64,000 bases of DNA from Pseudothauera rhizosphaerae (lineage in GTDB: Bacteria; Pseudomonadota; Gammaproteobacteria; Burkholderiales; Rhodocyclaceae): NCBI RefSeq assembly GCF_004801305.1, contig NZ_SSOD01000019.1:1-64000 (forward strand), given 5' to 3'. Both the position numbers and the translations under genes were made by a program. The notes under the pieces are model-generated. The model was not told where the DNA came from. It saw only the letters and a program-made list of their open reading frames with translations, and ran no database searches. Shown piece by piece: positions 10,276-18,696 of this stretch; position 1 is the stretch's first letter; each line of letters begins with the position of its first letter.

Positions 10276-10621
10276 GACATGGGAGGCGTGGCGGTCGGGA
10301 CGTGCGCAGTCCTGCCGCCAGGCACTTGGGAATGGGTTGGGAAGGAGTATGGGCGCACGAAGGCGCCGAACGCCGCGCCGGCCGCGAGAGCGGCGGCAGA
10401 AGTCCGGGTGCCGCGAGCTGCGGCCAATGAAGGGCGCGGGCGGCTTCGCCCGGTAGAGACGGTGCGGTGGGCGGAGCGGGCCGGCCCGGCGGCCGCGATC
10501 GATATGGAACGACTCATAGGGCGGGATCGTGCTCGATCCCGCGGCATCCTTCATCCGGTTGGGTCGGCCGATCATGCCGGATTCCTTGCGCTTTGTCATC
10601 CGCACGGGGCCCGGGGGCGTG
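10276..10621. other. Intergenic stretch upstream of the riboswitch
   Basis: No convincing gene is present. The only clear structure is a perfect 9-bp inverted repeat GCGGGATCG-tgct-CGATCCCGC at 10521-10542. It has no T-run and could be an operator or a weak terminator. Confidence 0.5.
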
Positions 10622-10649
10622 TTGACTTTGGCAAGGCAATGCATACACT
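10622..10649 (+). promoter_or_regulatory. Sigma-70 promoter for riboswitch-terC
   Basis: TTGACT (10622-10627) and TACACT (10644-10649) are separated by 16 bases. They lie about 9 bases upstream of the aptamer, as expected for its transcription start. Confidence 0.6.
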
Positions 10650-10657
10650 GCACGCCA

Positions 10658-10795
10658 CCAAGGGGAGTAGCTTCTCAGCCGCAGCATCGTCATCACGGCA
10701 GGCCGGCCGCCAGGCCGCCTCCCGGTGCTGCGGGCAACCACGGTTGCAAGCGAGACCTTGCCGGAGGGCAAGGCTCGCGTACGCAAAGACTCCCA
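10658..10795 (+). promoter_or_regulatory. yybP-ykoY (manganese) riboswitch
   Basis: The leader holds both hallmark blocks of the yybP-ykoY class: AAGGGGAGTAGC at the 5' side (about 10660-10672) and GCGAGACCTTGCCGG at the 3' side (about 10750-10764). A closing stem pairs GGGAGT with ACTCCC (10790s). This class binds Mn2+ and commonly precedes TerC/Alx-family and MntP genes, which matches the downstream gene. A terminator hairpin follows directly, so control is probably transcriptional. Confidence 0.88.
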
Positions 10796-10798
10796 CGC

Positions 10799-10836
10799 AT
10801 GGCCTGTGTCCTTCGGGAACGGGCCATTTTGTTTTT
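10799..10836 (+). terminator. Leader terminator of the riboswitch
   Basis: The hairpin ATGGCC...TCC-TTCG-GGA...GGCCAT is followed by TTTTGTTTTT and lies between the aptamer and the terC start. It is probably the expression platform: Mn2+ binding would disfavour it. Confidence 0.75.
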
Positions 10837-10855
10837 CTGCAGCGGAGTTTCTGTC

Positions 10856-11818
10856 GTGCAATCGATCGGTACCTGGTGGATGTGGGCGGCGTTCGCCGCC
10901 ATCGTGGCGGCCATGCTGGCGCTGGACCTCGTCGTCTTCAAGGGCGGCAAGCAGCACCGCGTGTCGCTGAAGGAAGCGGCGGCGTGGTCGGCGGCCTGGG
11001 TCGCCGTGGCGCTGCTCTTCAACCTGGGCCTGTGGTGGTACCTGGACGCCAACGTGGGGCGCGCGGTCGCCAACGAGAAGGCGCTGGCCTTCCTGACCGG
11101 CTACCTGGTGGAGAAGTCGCTCGCCGTCGACAACATCTTCGTCTGGATGATGATCTTCAGCTATTTCGCGGTGCCGCTGGAACTGCAGCGCCGCGTGCTG
11201 CTGTACGGCATCGTCGGCGCCATCGCGCTGCGCACCGTGCTGATCCTCGCCGGCAGCCTGCTGATCTCCGAGTTCCACTGGATTCTCTACATCTTCGGCG
11301 CCTTCCTGGTGGCCACCGGCATCAAGATGGTGTGGGCCGCCGAACACGACCCGGATCTGGCCAAGAACCCCTTCATCCGCTGGATACGCAGGCACTACCC
11401 GGTCACTGAACGGCTGGAGGGCGAGCGCTTCTTCGTCGTGCGTGACGGCGTGCGCATGATGACGCCGCTCTTCCTCACCCTGGTGCTGGTGGAGATCTCC
11501 GACGTGGTGTTCGCCGTGGACAGCATCCCGGCCATCTTCGCCATCACCACCGACCCCTTCATCGTGCTCACCTCCAACCTGTTCGCCATTCTCGGCCTGC
11601 GCGCGATGTTCTTCCTGCTCGCCGACCTGGGCGACCGCTTCGAGTATCTGAAATACGGCCTGGCCGCCATCCTGGTGTTCATCGGCGCCAAGATGCTGAT
11701 CGTGGAATGGGTGAAGATCCCCATGGGCATCTCGCTGGGCGTGGTGGCGATCATCCTCGCGGTATCGGTCATTGCCAGCCTGTGGATCACCTCGGCGCGC
11801 CGGCACGGGGCGGATTGA
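10856..11818 (+). CDS. TerC family membrane protein (Alx-like, manganese-linked)
   Basis: This 320-residue integral membrane protein has TerC signatures EKSLAVDNIFVWMMIF (about 92-107) and EISDVVFAVDSIPAIFA (about 210-226). These hold the conserved acidic residues thought to bind metal. TerC/Alx proteins are implicated in Mn2+ export, consistent with the yybP-ykoY riboswitch ahead. The GTG start at 10856 is chosen because AGCGGAG lies 8 bases upstream and the protein then begins with a membrane segment. An upstream in-frame start would lie inside the riboswitch. Confidence 0.92.
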   Translation: MQSIGTWWMWAAFAAIVAAMLALDLVVFKGGKQHRVSLKEAAAWSAAWVAVALLFNLGLWWYLDANVGRAVANEKALAFLTGYLVEKSLAVDNIFVWMMIFSYFAVPLELQRRVLLYGIVGAIALRTVLILAGSLLISEFHWILYIFGAFLVATGIKMVWAAEHDPDLAKNPFIRWIRRHYPVTERLEGERFFVVRDGVRMMTPLFLTLVLVEISDVVFAVDSIPAIFAITTDPFIVLTSNLFAILGLRAMFFLLADLGDRFEYLKYGLAAILVFIGAKMLIVEWVKIPMGISLGVVAIILAVSVIASLWITSARRHGAD

Positions 11819-11843
11819 CGTTTCCGCCCGCCCGCGGCCGGCC

Positions 11844-12842
11844 CTACGGCCCGGTCGCGGGCCCGGCGATGACAGCCGGGGACGCTGCGGAGGCCATGGC
11901 GCCGGCAGCTTCCTGCACCAGCCAGGCGCGGAAGGCCTCGATGGCGGGCTGGCCGGCGGAGTCGGGGCGGGTGATCAGGAAGTAGGCGTAGTTGCGGTTG
12001 ATGGTGACGTCGAAGGGCGCCACCAGCCGCCCTGCGGCAATCTCGCCGGCCACCAGCGGGCGCGACAGCAGCGCCACGCCCAGCCCGTCGGCCGCCGCGG
12101 CGATGGCGAGCCCGGAATCGGTGAAGTGGGGACCGGCGGATGCATCCACGCCGCTCACGCCGGCGGCCCGCAGCCAGTCGGCCCAGCTCGGGCGCTCGCG
12201 TTCGAGCGGGATGGTGTCGTCGTGGATCAGCAGGTGGTAGCGCAGATCCCCCGGCTTGCGTAGCGGCCGCTTGGCGCGCAGCAGCACGGGGCTGCACACC
12301 GCGGTGTACTCGGGCATGAACAGGCGCTCCACGCGGAAGCCGGGGTAGCGGCCGGTGCCGTAGCGAATCCACGCCTCCGGCCCCTCGCCGCGCGGCGGGC
12401 GGATCACCATCGACGGGCTGCCCGGCGCCTCGCCCCCGTCGATCATGCGCGCCGAAGCCGACAGGTGCAGTTCGATCTGCGGTTCGCGCTGCCCGAAGCC
12501 CTGCAGGCGCGGCACCAGCCAGCGCGACGCGAAGGACGGCGGCGCCACGACCACCAGCCGCGTGAGCGGACCGAGCGCGCGGACCTGCGCCACCGCCCCG
12601 GCAAAGCACTCCAGCCCCTCGCGCACCTTGGGCAGCAGCGCCTCGCCCTGGGGCGTGAGTTCCAGCGCCCGCGTCAGGCGCCGGAACAGGGCACAGCCCA
12701 GATATTCCTCCAGCCCGCGAATCTGGTGGCTGATCGCGGTCGGCGTCACCGCCAGTTCCTCGGCGGCGAGCTTGAAACTCAGATGGCGCGCCGCCGCCTC
12801 GAAGGCGCGCAACGCGTTGAGCGGCGGCAGGCGATAAGCCAT
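11844..12842 (-). CDS. LysR-type transcriptional regulator (GcvA-like)
   Basis: This 332-residue protein has an N-terminal winged helix (LPPLNALRAFEAAARHLSFKL, TAISHQIRGLEEYLG) of the GcvA/TrpI type. The C-terminal LysR effector-binding domain contains CSPVLL and HFTDSGLAIAAAADGLGVALL. It is transcribed away from a 56-residue small ORF across a 117-base divergent gap containing a GTTGC/GCAAC inverted repeat, a typical place for auto-regulation. The convergent terC gene ends 25 bases away. The effector is unknown. Confidence 0.9.
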   Translation of the reverse strand: MAYRLPPLNALRAFEAAARHLSFKLAAEELAVTPTAISHQIRGLEEYLGCALFRRLTRALELTPQGEALLPKVREGLECFAGAVAQVRALGPLTRLVVVAPPSFASRWLVPRLQGFGQREPQIELHLSASARMIDGGEAPGSPSMVIRPPRGEGPEAWIRYGTGRYPGFRVERLFMPEYTAVCSPVLLRAKRPLRKPGDLRYHLLIHDDTIPLERERPSWADWLRAAGVSGVDASAGPHFTDSGLAIAAAADGLGVALLSRPLVAGEIAAGRLVAPFDVTINRNYAYFLITRPDSAGQPAIEAFRAWLVQEAAGAMASAASPAVIAGPATGP

Positions 12843-12885
12843 ATAGGTGAATTTTTCTCAGGCATCGGCTGACAAATGATCGTTT

Positions 12886-12905
12886 GTTGCAGCGCAATGC
12901 GCAAC
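12886..12905. promoter_or_regulatory. Candidate LysR-type operator
   Basis: The inverted repeat GTTGC-agcgcaatgc-GCAAC lies in the divergent gap between the LysR gene and the small ORF, and could be the regulator's own binding site. Confidence 0.4.
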
Positions 12906-12959
12906 GCTAGATTAGCACCGCACCCACACGACGGGTTACCGATGTCAAGGAGCCACACA

Positions 12960-13130
12960 ATGGACGACTACATCTTTGTTCAGTACCGCATCCGCGAAGC
13001 GCGCCGCCTGCGCGACGAAGCCCTCGGCGATGCCATTGCCGCCGCCTGGCACGCCATGGGCCGCATCATCCGCCGCGCCGCGCACACGCTCGCTGCGCAA
13101 CTGCGTTCGCACCACCTCCTGCCCCACTGA
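12960..13130 (+). CDS. Small basic protein, unknown function
   Basis: This 56-residue ORF starts MDDYIFVQYRIREARRLRDE and continues as an amphipathic, arginine-rich helix with four histidines near the end (LRSHHLLPH). A clear AAGGAG lies 8-10 bases before the ATG, supporting translation. It is divergent from the LysR gene and followed by a strong hairpin, so it has its own transcription unit. Short arginine-rich helical proteins beside LysR genes are seen elsewhere, but I cannot assign a family. It may be controlled by the adjacent regulator. Confidence 0.55.
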   Translation: MDDYIFVQYRIREARRLRDEALGDAIAAAWHAMGRIIRRAAHTLAAQLRSHHLLPH

Positions 13131-13142
13131 AGATTCAGCACC

Positions 13143-13195
13143 CCCGGCACGCCGCAGGCGCCGGCCCACGAGGCCGGCGCATGTCGCGTGCCGGG
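13143..13195. terminator. Large hairpin after the small ORF
   Basis: Outer arms CCCGGCACG/CGTGCCGGG enclose inner arms GCGCCGGCC/GGCCGGCGC with a CACGA loop. It stands between convergent genes. There is no T-run, so it may act as a bidirectional, Rho-assisted or transcript-stabilising structure. Confidence 0.5.
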
Positions 13196-13255
13196 CGGCT
13201 GGCTGACAGCTCCGCCCCGCCGCGGCCGGCCCCGCACGGAGCACCGGGGCCATCC

Positions 13256-15895
13256 TCATCCCGCCCGTAACGCCTCCAGCGAACGCGCCGCCACGCCCAG
13301 GTCGCGCCAGTCGGCCGGGTGGCAGGTGAACAACAGGATCTGGTGGCGCGTGGCGGCGTCGAACAGCACCCGCTTCATCTGCGCCAGGCGCTCGGCGTCG
13401 CTGTGCACCAGGGCGTCGTCCAGGATGATCAGCGTCGGGCGGCCGGCTTCGGCGAGAAGATCGGCGTAGGCCAGGCGGGCGATCACCCCCATCTGCTCGC
13501 GCGCGCCGAAGCTCAGGGCGTCGAAGTCCCCGCTCTCGGCGCCGCGGGTGAGCGGCCCGGGGGCGAGGTCCTCGTCGATTTCCAGGCTGGCCTGCGGGAA
13601 CAGCAGTTGCAGATAGCGGTTCAGGTGCTTCTGCAGCGGCGCCTGCAGACGGCGGGTCAGCGCGCGGCGCTTGTCGCGCAGCAGGGTGAGCAACAGGTCC
13701 AGGGCCTGCGCGCGGCGGCTCAGTTCGGCCGCACGCCGCCGGGCCTGGGCGTGGTCGCGGGCGAGTTCGGCGCGGCGTTCGTCCTGCCCCTGGGCGCCTT
13801 CGGTCTGCAGTTCCACTTCCAGGCGCATCAGCTCGTCGCGGCGGCTGCGGTAGCGCTTTTCCAGTTCGTCGGCGCTGGCGCGGTAGCGCGCCACGTCCTG
13901 CTGCAGGATGTCCGGGCGGGCGGCGGCGATCTGCTGCTGCAGGTCGCCCATGCGGGCGGCGAGCGTGGCTTCCTCGGCACGCGTGTCGGTGAGCTCGCTG
14001 CGCGCGGCGGCGAGGCGTCCGGCCCGCTCGGGGGCTTCGCACGATGCGCGGGCGGCGGCGTGTTCGCGCACGGCGGCCTCCAGCCGGCTGCGCGCCCCGG
14101 CCTCGTTCAGCCGGGCCTGCTGCAGGTCGGCCTGGATGGCGGCCAGCGACTCGGCGGCGGCCCGTTCGGCGGCTTCGGCCTGGCCGACGGTGGGGGGACG
14201 CTCCGCGCCCTCTTCCGCTGCCGGCAGTTCGGCCAATGCCTGGGTGGCTGTGTCGGCCTGGGCGGCCAGCACGGCCTGTTCGGCACGCAGGGCGTCCACG
14301 CCCTGGAGAGCGAGCGCCTTGAGGGTGGCCTGGGCACCCACCAACAGGTTCTGCTGCCGGGCGTGGTCGAGCACGCGGGCTTCCGCCGCCTCCGGCGAGG
14401 CCAGCCCGAGGCGGGCGAGCAGCGCCGCCTGGCGGTCGGCGAGGTCGCGGGCGCGGGCGTCGAGTTCGGCGAGGTCCCGTCCGCCGGGAACGATCTCCAG
14501 CCGCCCGAGGCCGGGCAGTTCCAGCGCGGCGGCAGCCGGCAGCTCCCGTTCGCCCTCGCCGGCGAGCATTTCGCCGTCCAGCCGCAGGCTCGCCCCGGCC
14601 TGCAGGGCGTAGCGGATGCGGGTGGCGGCGGCGCTGCGGCGGATTTCCACTTCGGCCAGGTCGCGCGCCTGCTCGCGCAGCTCCTTCAACTCGGACGGCG
14701 GGATGGCGCTGGCGGCGGCTTGGCGCTGCAGGTCGAGCAGGCTGGCCTGGGCGGTTTCGGCTTCCTTCAGGCGGGCGGCGGCGGCATCCCGCAGGCGGAC
14801 GGATTCCTCGGCCTCGCGGGCGAGCCGGGTGCGGGCGTCGTGCCGGCGGGCGCGGCTCAGCACGGCGCGGGCGGCCTCCAGCGCACGCTCCGCTTCGCCC
14901 AGGCGGGCCTGCCATTGGGCGGCCGGCTCTGCGGTGGCGGCGAGCAACCGCCGGGCCTCCTCTTCCGCGGCGGCCCGCCCGGCGCGCGCCAGCTCCTCGC
15001 GCTCGGCAGCGGCGAGCTGGTCGCGCAGCAGCGCCGTGCGGCGGCCGACCTGTTCGGCGCGCTGGCGCTCGGCGGCCAGCGCCGTTTCCAGCCCCCGGAC
15101 GGCGTCCAGCCGTTCGGCGGCCTCCCGCTCGCGGGCGCGGAAGTCCTGCCACGGCTGTTCGGCCTCGTCGGCGGCGTGTTCCCGGCGCAGGGCGGCAAGG
15201 GCATCCACACGCTGGCGGTAGCGGGCGATGGTCTCGTCCAGGTCGGCCAGTTCGGCGGCCAGGGCCGCTTCCCGTTCCAGCGCTTCCTTGTATACGCCGC
15301 GCGCACGTCTGCCGGCCTCGGTCAGCAGTTCGTTGCGCCGGGCTTCCACCGTGGCCAGCAGTTCGTCGCCGCCGCTGGCCGCCACTTCGCCCAGCGACGC
15401 GTCCAGGGCGCTCCTCAGGTGGTCGGTGGCATGGGCGACCGCCTCCCGCAGCTCGTGGCCGGTGCCCTGCTCTATCCACAACAGGCCGGGGATGCCCCAG
15501 TGCTCGGCCTTGCTGGCACCGCGCCCGGCGTGCTGGAAGCCCAGCAGTTCGGCGAGGCGGTTCTCGGCCTCCTCCCCGTCCAGCGCCTCGCGGCCGATCT
15601 GCAGCGTGCAGCGCTTCTTCGCCAGGAAGGTCTTGGCCAGCCGGCAGGGCTGGCCGCCGAGCTCGAAGTCCAGCTCCACCGTGGGCGCGGCGGCCGGGTC
15701 GCTCCAGGGGCGCAGGTGGTCCACGGTGCCGGAGCGGTGGCGCTCGAAGAAGGCGGCGCGGATGGCGGCCACCACCGTGCTCTTGCCTGCCTCGTTGGGG
15801 CCGGTGAAGAGGTTCAGCCCCGACGCCAGGTCGCGGATTTCCAGCGGCGCGCGGAACTGGCGGAACTGCTCGATGCGGATGCGGGTGAGTTTCAT
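13256..15895 (-). CDS. SbcC/YhaN-like SMC-type ATPase
   Basis: This 879-residue protein has an N-terminal Walker A in LFTGPNEAGKSTVVAAIRAAFF (about 29-50) and very long alanine/arginine/glutamate-rich coiled coils (about 170-760). The C-terminal ATPase half has a signature-like FGAREQMGVIARLAYADLL and a Walker B TLIILDDALVHSD. No CxxC zinc hook is seen mid-coil, so it resembles YhaN (COG4717) more than canonical SbcC/Rad50. The stop of the partner nuclease overlaps its start by four bases. Together they should form an SbcCD-like DNA end-processing complex. Confidence 0.87.
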   Translation of the reverse strand: MKLTRIRIEQFRQFRAPLEIRDLASGLNLFTGPNEAGKSTVVAAIRAAFFERHRSGTVDHLRPWSDPAAAPTVELDFELGGQPCRLAKTFLAKKRCTLQIGREALDGEEAENRLAELLGFQHAGRGASKAEHWGIPGLLWIEQGTGHELREAVAHATDHLRSALDASLGEVAASGGDELLATVEARRNELLTEAGRRARGVYKEALEREAALAAELADLDETIARYRQRVDALAALRREHAADEAEQPWQDFRAREREAAERLDAVRGLETALAAERQRAEQVGRRTALLRDQLAAAEREELARAGRAAAEEEARRLLAATAEPAAQWQARLGEAERALEAARAVLSRARRHDARTRLAREAEESVRLRDAAAARLKEAETAQASLLDLQRQAAASAIPPSELKELREQARDLAEVEIRRSAAATRIRYALQAGASLRLDGEMLAGEGERELPAAAALELPGLGRLEIVPGGRDLAELDARARDLADRQAALLARLGLASPEAAEARVLDHARQQNLLVGAQATLKALALQGVDALRAEQAVLAAQADTATQALAELPAAEEGAERPPTVGQAEAAERAAAESLAAIQADLQQARLNEAGARSRLEAAVREHAAARASCEAPERAGRLAAARSELTDTRAEEATLAARMGDLQQQIAAARPDILQQDVARYRASADELEKRYRSRRDELMRLEVELQTEGAQGQDERRAELARDHAQARRRAAELSRRAQALDLLLTLLRDKRRALTRRLQAPLQKHLNRYLQLLFPQASLEIDEDLAPGPLTRGAESGDFDALSFGAREQMGVIARLAYADLLAEAGRPTLIILDDALVHSDAERLAQMKRVLFDAATRHQILLFTCHPADWRDLGVAARSLEALRAG

Positions 15896-17028
15896 GGCCG
15901 CCCTCCCGCCACCGGGCCGCGGGCGTCCAGCAGCCCGGCGAGCAGCACCAGGGCGTCGCGGGCCGTCTGCGCCGCATCCGGGTCGGCCGCCTGCTGGGCG
16001 GCCTGCAGTTCGGCGACGACTTCGCCCAGATAGCCGTCGACGGCCAGGGCCTCGATGTCCTCGGCGGTGGGCGTGAGAAGCAGCGCGGACAGGTCCGCCG
16101 CCAGGCTGCGGGCGCGGCCGCGGGCCTGGGCGATGGCCTCCTCAAGCCGCCGGTGACCGGCCAGGTCGCAGCGCCCGGCCACCTCCAGGCGCAGCACGTC
16201 GGCGGGGCCGAAGGCGGCCAGGCGTTCGGCGAGCAGGTCGAGATCGCTCCCCACCTGCAGTTCGGCAGCCAGCTCCCGCCAGCGGTAGCGGCCGGTCGCC
16301 ACGGTCGTCACCGCGGGCAGGGCGCCGGGGGCGGCGATGTCCACCAGCAGCGCCTGCCCGGAATCGTTGGCGCGGAAGCGGTCCGTTTCCGGCGTGCCGG
16401 CGTACCAGGTGCGCGCGTCGATCTGCCGCGTGCCGTGCCAGTCGCCCAGGGCCAGGTAGTCCAGGCGGGCGCTCTCCGCGCAGCCGGCGGCGATGGGGTT
16501 GGGGGAGTCGATGTCTTCCGCCAGGATGCCCTGCACGCTGCCGTGGGCCAGCCCGATGCGCACGAAGCCGGGGGGCGTGGCCGCGGCGGCGAACCAGTCG
16601 GTGAGGTCGGCGTGGGTGTTGCGCTGGGTGAGTGGCGCCGGCAGCACCGCCGTGCCGGCGGCTTCCAGCAGCACCGGCTCGGGGCGCAGGCAGACCGTGA
16701 CTTCGGGCGGGATGGCGTTCAGGCGCGCGGCGCGCGTCCATACCGATTCGGCCAGCGCCGCGTCGTGGTTGCCGGGCAGGAGCAGCCAGCGCCCGGAAAA
16801 GCCGGACATGGCGTGGAACAGGCGGTGGATGCTGCGCTCGGCCACGGTCTGGGCGTCGAACACGTCGCCCGCGACCAGCACGGCATCCACGCCGTGCACG
16901 GCGGCCAGTTGCGCCAGGCGCTCGACGGCGGCGAAACGCTCTTCGGCGAGCAGGGCGGCCTCGTCGGCGTCGAACTGGCCGAACAGCTTGCCGATCTGCC
17001 AGTCGGCGGTATGCAGGAAGCGGGGCAT
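15892..17028 (-). CDS. SbcD/YhaO-like metallophosphoesterase (DNA repair exonuclease)
   Basis: This 378-residue protein carries calcineurin-like motifs in order: HTADWQIG near the N-terminus, LVAGDVFDAQ (about 50-60), LLPGNHDAALAES, an AHGSVQG and a LALGDWHGT. The first motif is DWQ rather than the DxH of canonical Mre11/SbcD; I recall this as a trait of one YhaO subfamily rather than a loss. The C-terminal third is helical and probably contacts the ATPase. The ATGA overlap with the YhaN-like gene indicates a two-gene nuclease operon. Confidence 0.88.
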   Translation of the reverse strand: MPRFLHTADWQIGKLFGQFDADEAALLAEERFAAVERLAQLAAVHGVDAVLVAGDVFDAQTVAERSIHRLFHAMSGFSGRWLLLPGNHDAALAESVWTRAARLNAIPPEVTVCLRPEPVLLEAAGTAVLPAPLTQRNTHADLTDWFAAAATPPGFVRIGLAHGSVQGILAEDIDSPNPIAAGCAESARLDYLALGDWHGTRQIDARTWYAGTPETDRFRANDSGQALLVDIAAPGALPAVTTVATGRYRWRELAAELQVGSDLDLLAERLAAFGPADVLRLEVAGRCDLAGHRRLEEAIAQARGRARSLAADLSALLLTPTAEDIEALAVDGYLGEVVAELQAAQQAADPDAAQTARDALVLLAGLLDARGPVAGGRP

Positions 17029-17092
17029 GCGGGTTATGGCGGGCCGGGATGGAAAAACCCGTCCATGGTAGCCAATCCGGCCGCCCCGCGCC

Positions 17093-18205
17093 CTAGCCGA
17101 TGCGGTACATGTTGCGCGCGATGTCGAAGGGCAGCCCGGTCTCGGCGAAGGTGCCGTTGAGGGCGGCGTGGAAGAAGGCCTTCACCCTGGGGTTCTTCAG
17201 CGGCTTGTCCTCGAAATAGGCATGGGAGTCGCCCACCCAGGGCTGCTCGGTGAAATCCACGTACACCGCCTGGCGCGAGTCGAGGTAATGCGGGTAGTGG
17301 CCCAGGCGCGCCTTCTGCTGTTCGCCCAGCTTCATGCGGGAGGCCTGCAGTGCGGCGTCGCGCTCGTTGAGGGTGACGTACACCCGCCCGCGGCACTGGA
17401 TGCGGTCCACCCACCCGGCATGAGCTTCGTTGTTGGTGTCGGCGGCGACCAGCACCACGTTGTCGAACACCAGGTGGTCGCCGCGGTACACCGAGGATTT
17501 CAGCAGGTGCTTGAACACGTAGTTGCCCATGCTGTGCAGCATCATGTTTACAGTGAAGGGGCAGCGCTTGTGCGCCTGGGCGGAGAAGAAGCGGTCCCAG
17601 CGCTCGGCGTCGTCCGGGAAGCGGCGGTTGGCCTCGGCCTCCACCTGGCGCACGTGCTCGGCATGGATGCCGAGCAGGATTTCCTCCAGCCGCGCCAGAC
17701 AGCGGTCCAGCGCGCCGGTGGAGGCCAGCGCGTCGCGCTTGTCGCTCTTGTAGCTGACCACGCCCTTGGCGCCGCCGCCGTTGGCCGGCCACGAGAAGGG
17801 CAGCACCTCGACGCCGTAGTTGGCCTGCAGTTGCTCGGCGCGGTCGAGCACGGCCTGCACGTTGTTGTTGTAGCCATGCACGAAGAACAGCAGGTTGCAG
17901 CCCTTGCCACGGCCGCCGGCCGCCTTCGGGTTGATGCGCGCGTGCAGCTTGCGGGCGACGTAGCTGCTGGCATAGACCGGCAGCGGCTGGCCGGTGGCCG
18001 GGTCGACGGGCGGGACGATGCCGACCTCGGCCAGCATCGCCGGGGTGGGCTGGTCGGGGAGGATGTCCACCTTCCAGCGCTTGCCTTCGCGCCAGGCCTC
18101 GGCAAAGCGCAGCTCGTTGGGTCCGCGCGGGTTGGGCACGGCGCCGAAGGCCTTGGCCACGTCGTGCTGGGTTTCGTCCACTTCGCGATTGGTCACGATG
18201 TACAT
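17093..18205 (-). CDS. DUF900-type alpha/beta hydrolase
   Basis: This 370-residue protein has the DUF900 esterase layout: LLFFVHGYNNNVQAVLDRA (oxyanion-hole region, about 125-145), a PFSWPANGG strand-turn, and the nucleophile serine in MMLHSMGNYVFKHLL (about 223). A later acidic residue and a histidine could complete a triad. No signal peptide is visible, so it is probably cytosolic. Substrates of this family are mostly unknown. It is divergent from the small exported protein gene and 64 bases from the nuclease pair, so it is likely monocistronic. Confidence 0.82.
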   Translation of the reverse strand: MYIVTNREVDETQHDVAKAFGAVPNPRGPNELRFAEAWREGKRWKVDILPDQPTPAMLAEVGIVPPVDPATGQPLPVYASSYVARKLHARINPKAAGGRGKGCNLLFFVHGYNNNVQAVLDRAEQLQANYGVEVLPFSWPANGGGAKGVVSYKSDKRDALASTGALDRCLARLEEILLGIHAEHVRQVEAEANRRFPDDAERWDRFFSAQAHKRCPFTVNMMLHSMGNYVFKHLLKSSVYRGDHLVFDNVVLVAADTNNEAHAGWVDRIQCRGRVYVTLNERDAALQASRMKLGEQQKARLGHYPHYLDSRQAVYVDFTEQPWVGDSHAYFEDKPLKNPRVKAFFHAALNGTFAETGLPFDIARNMYRIG

Positions 18206-18348
18206 GGTCTCCTCCTCCCTGCCGGCATGCCCGGATCGATGTAATCAGCATAGACCGGGGTGCGACGGGAGCAAGATCCCGAACCGGAGCGGTGGCCTGA
18301 CAGCGTGCCGCGGTCCATACTGACGGGAACGGAAAAGCGGAGGATGCG

Positions 18349-18696
18349 ATGGGAACGAGCACATCGGGACGTTGCGCCATCACGCTGGCGCTGGCCGTGG
18401 CGCTGGCGCTCGCACCGGCGCGCGGGGCGCTGGCGGAAGACCACGGGCCGGTGACCGGCGACCGCGGCGCCGACATGGCGGTGGACCTCGTCGTGGTGCG
18501 CCCCCTCGGCCTGGTGGGCGCGGTGATCGGCACCGCCGGCTTCATCATCGCCCTGCCCTTCACCATACCGACCGGCACCGTGGGCGAAACCGCGCGCGAG
18601 TGGATAGGCGACCCGCTGGAATACACCTTCAACCGCCCGCTGGGTGAATTCGAGCGCTGCGGCGCCGACCTCCATCCCTGCGGGTCGCGCCGATGA
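18349..18696 (+). CDS. Small exported protein, unknown function
   Basis: This 115-residue protein has a clear Sec signal peptide (hydrophobic ITLALAVALALAPARGALA, cleavage after ALA). A second hydrophobic glycine-rich stretch (LVGAVIGTAGFIIALPFTIP) follows, then a conserved-looking tail EWIGDPLEYTFNRPLGEFERCG with two cysteines. Similar small proteins are widespread in betaproteobacteria and sometimes labelled 'multidrug transporter' without evidence. The stop overlaps the pirin start as ATGA, so the two genes are translationally coupled. Confidence 0.75.
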   Translation: MGTSTSGRCAITLALAVALALAPARGALAEDHGPVTGDRGADMAVDLVVVRPLGLVGAVIGTAGFIIALPFTIPTGTVGETAREWIGDPLEYTFNRPLGEFERCGADLHPCGSRR

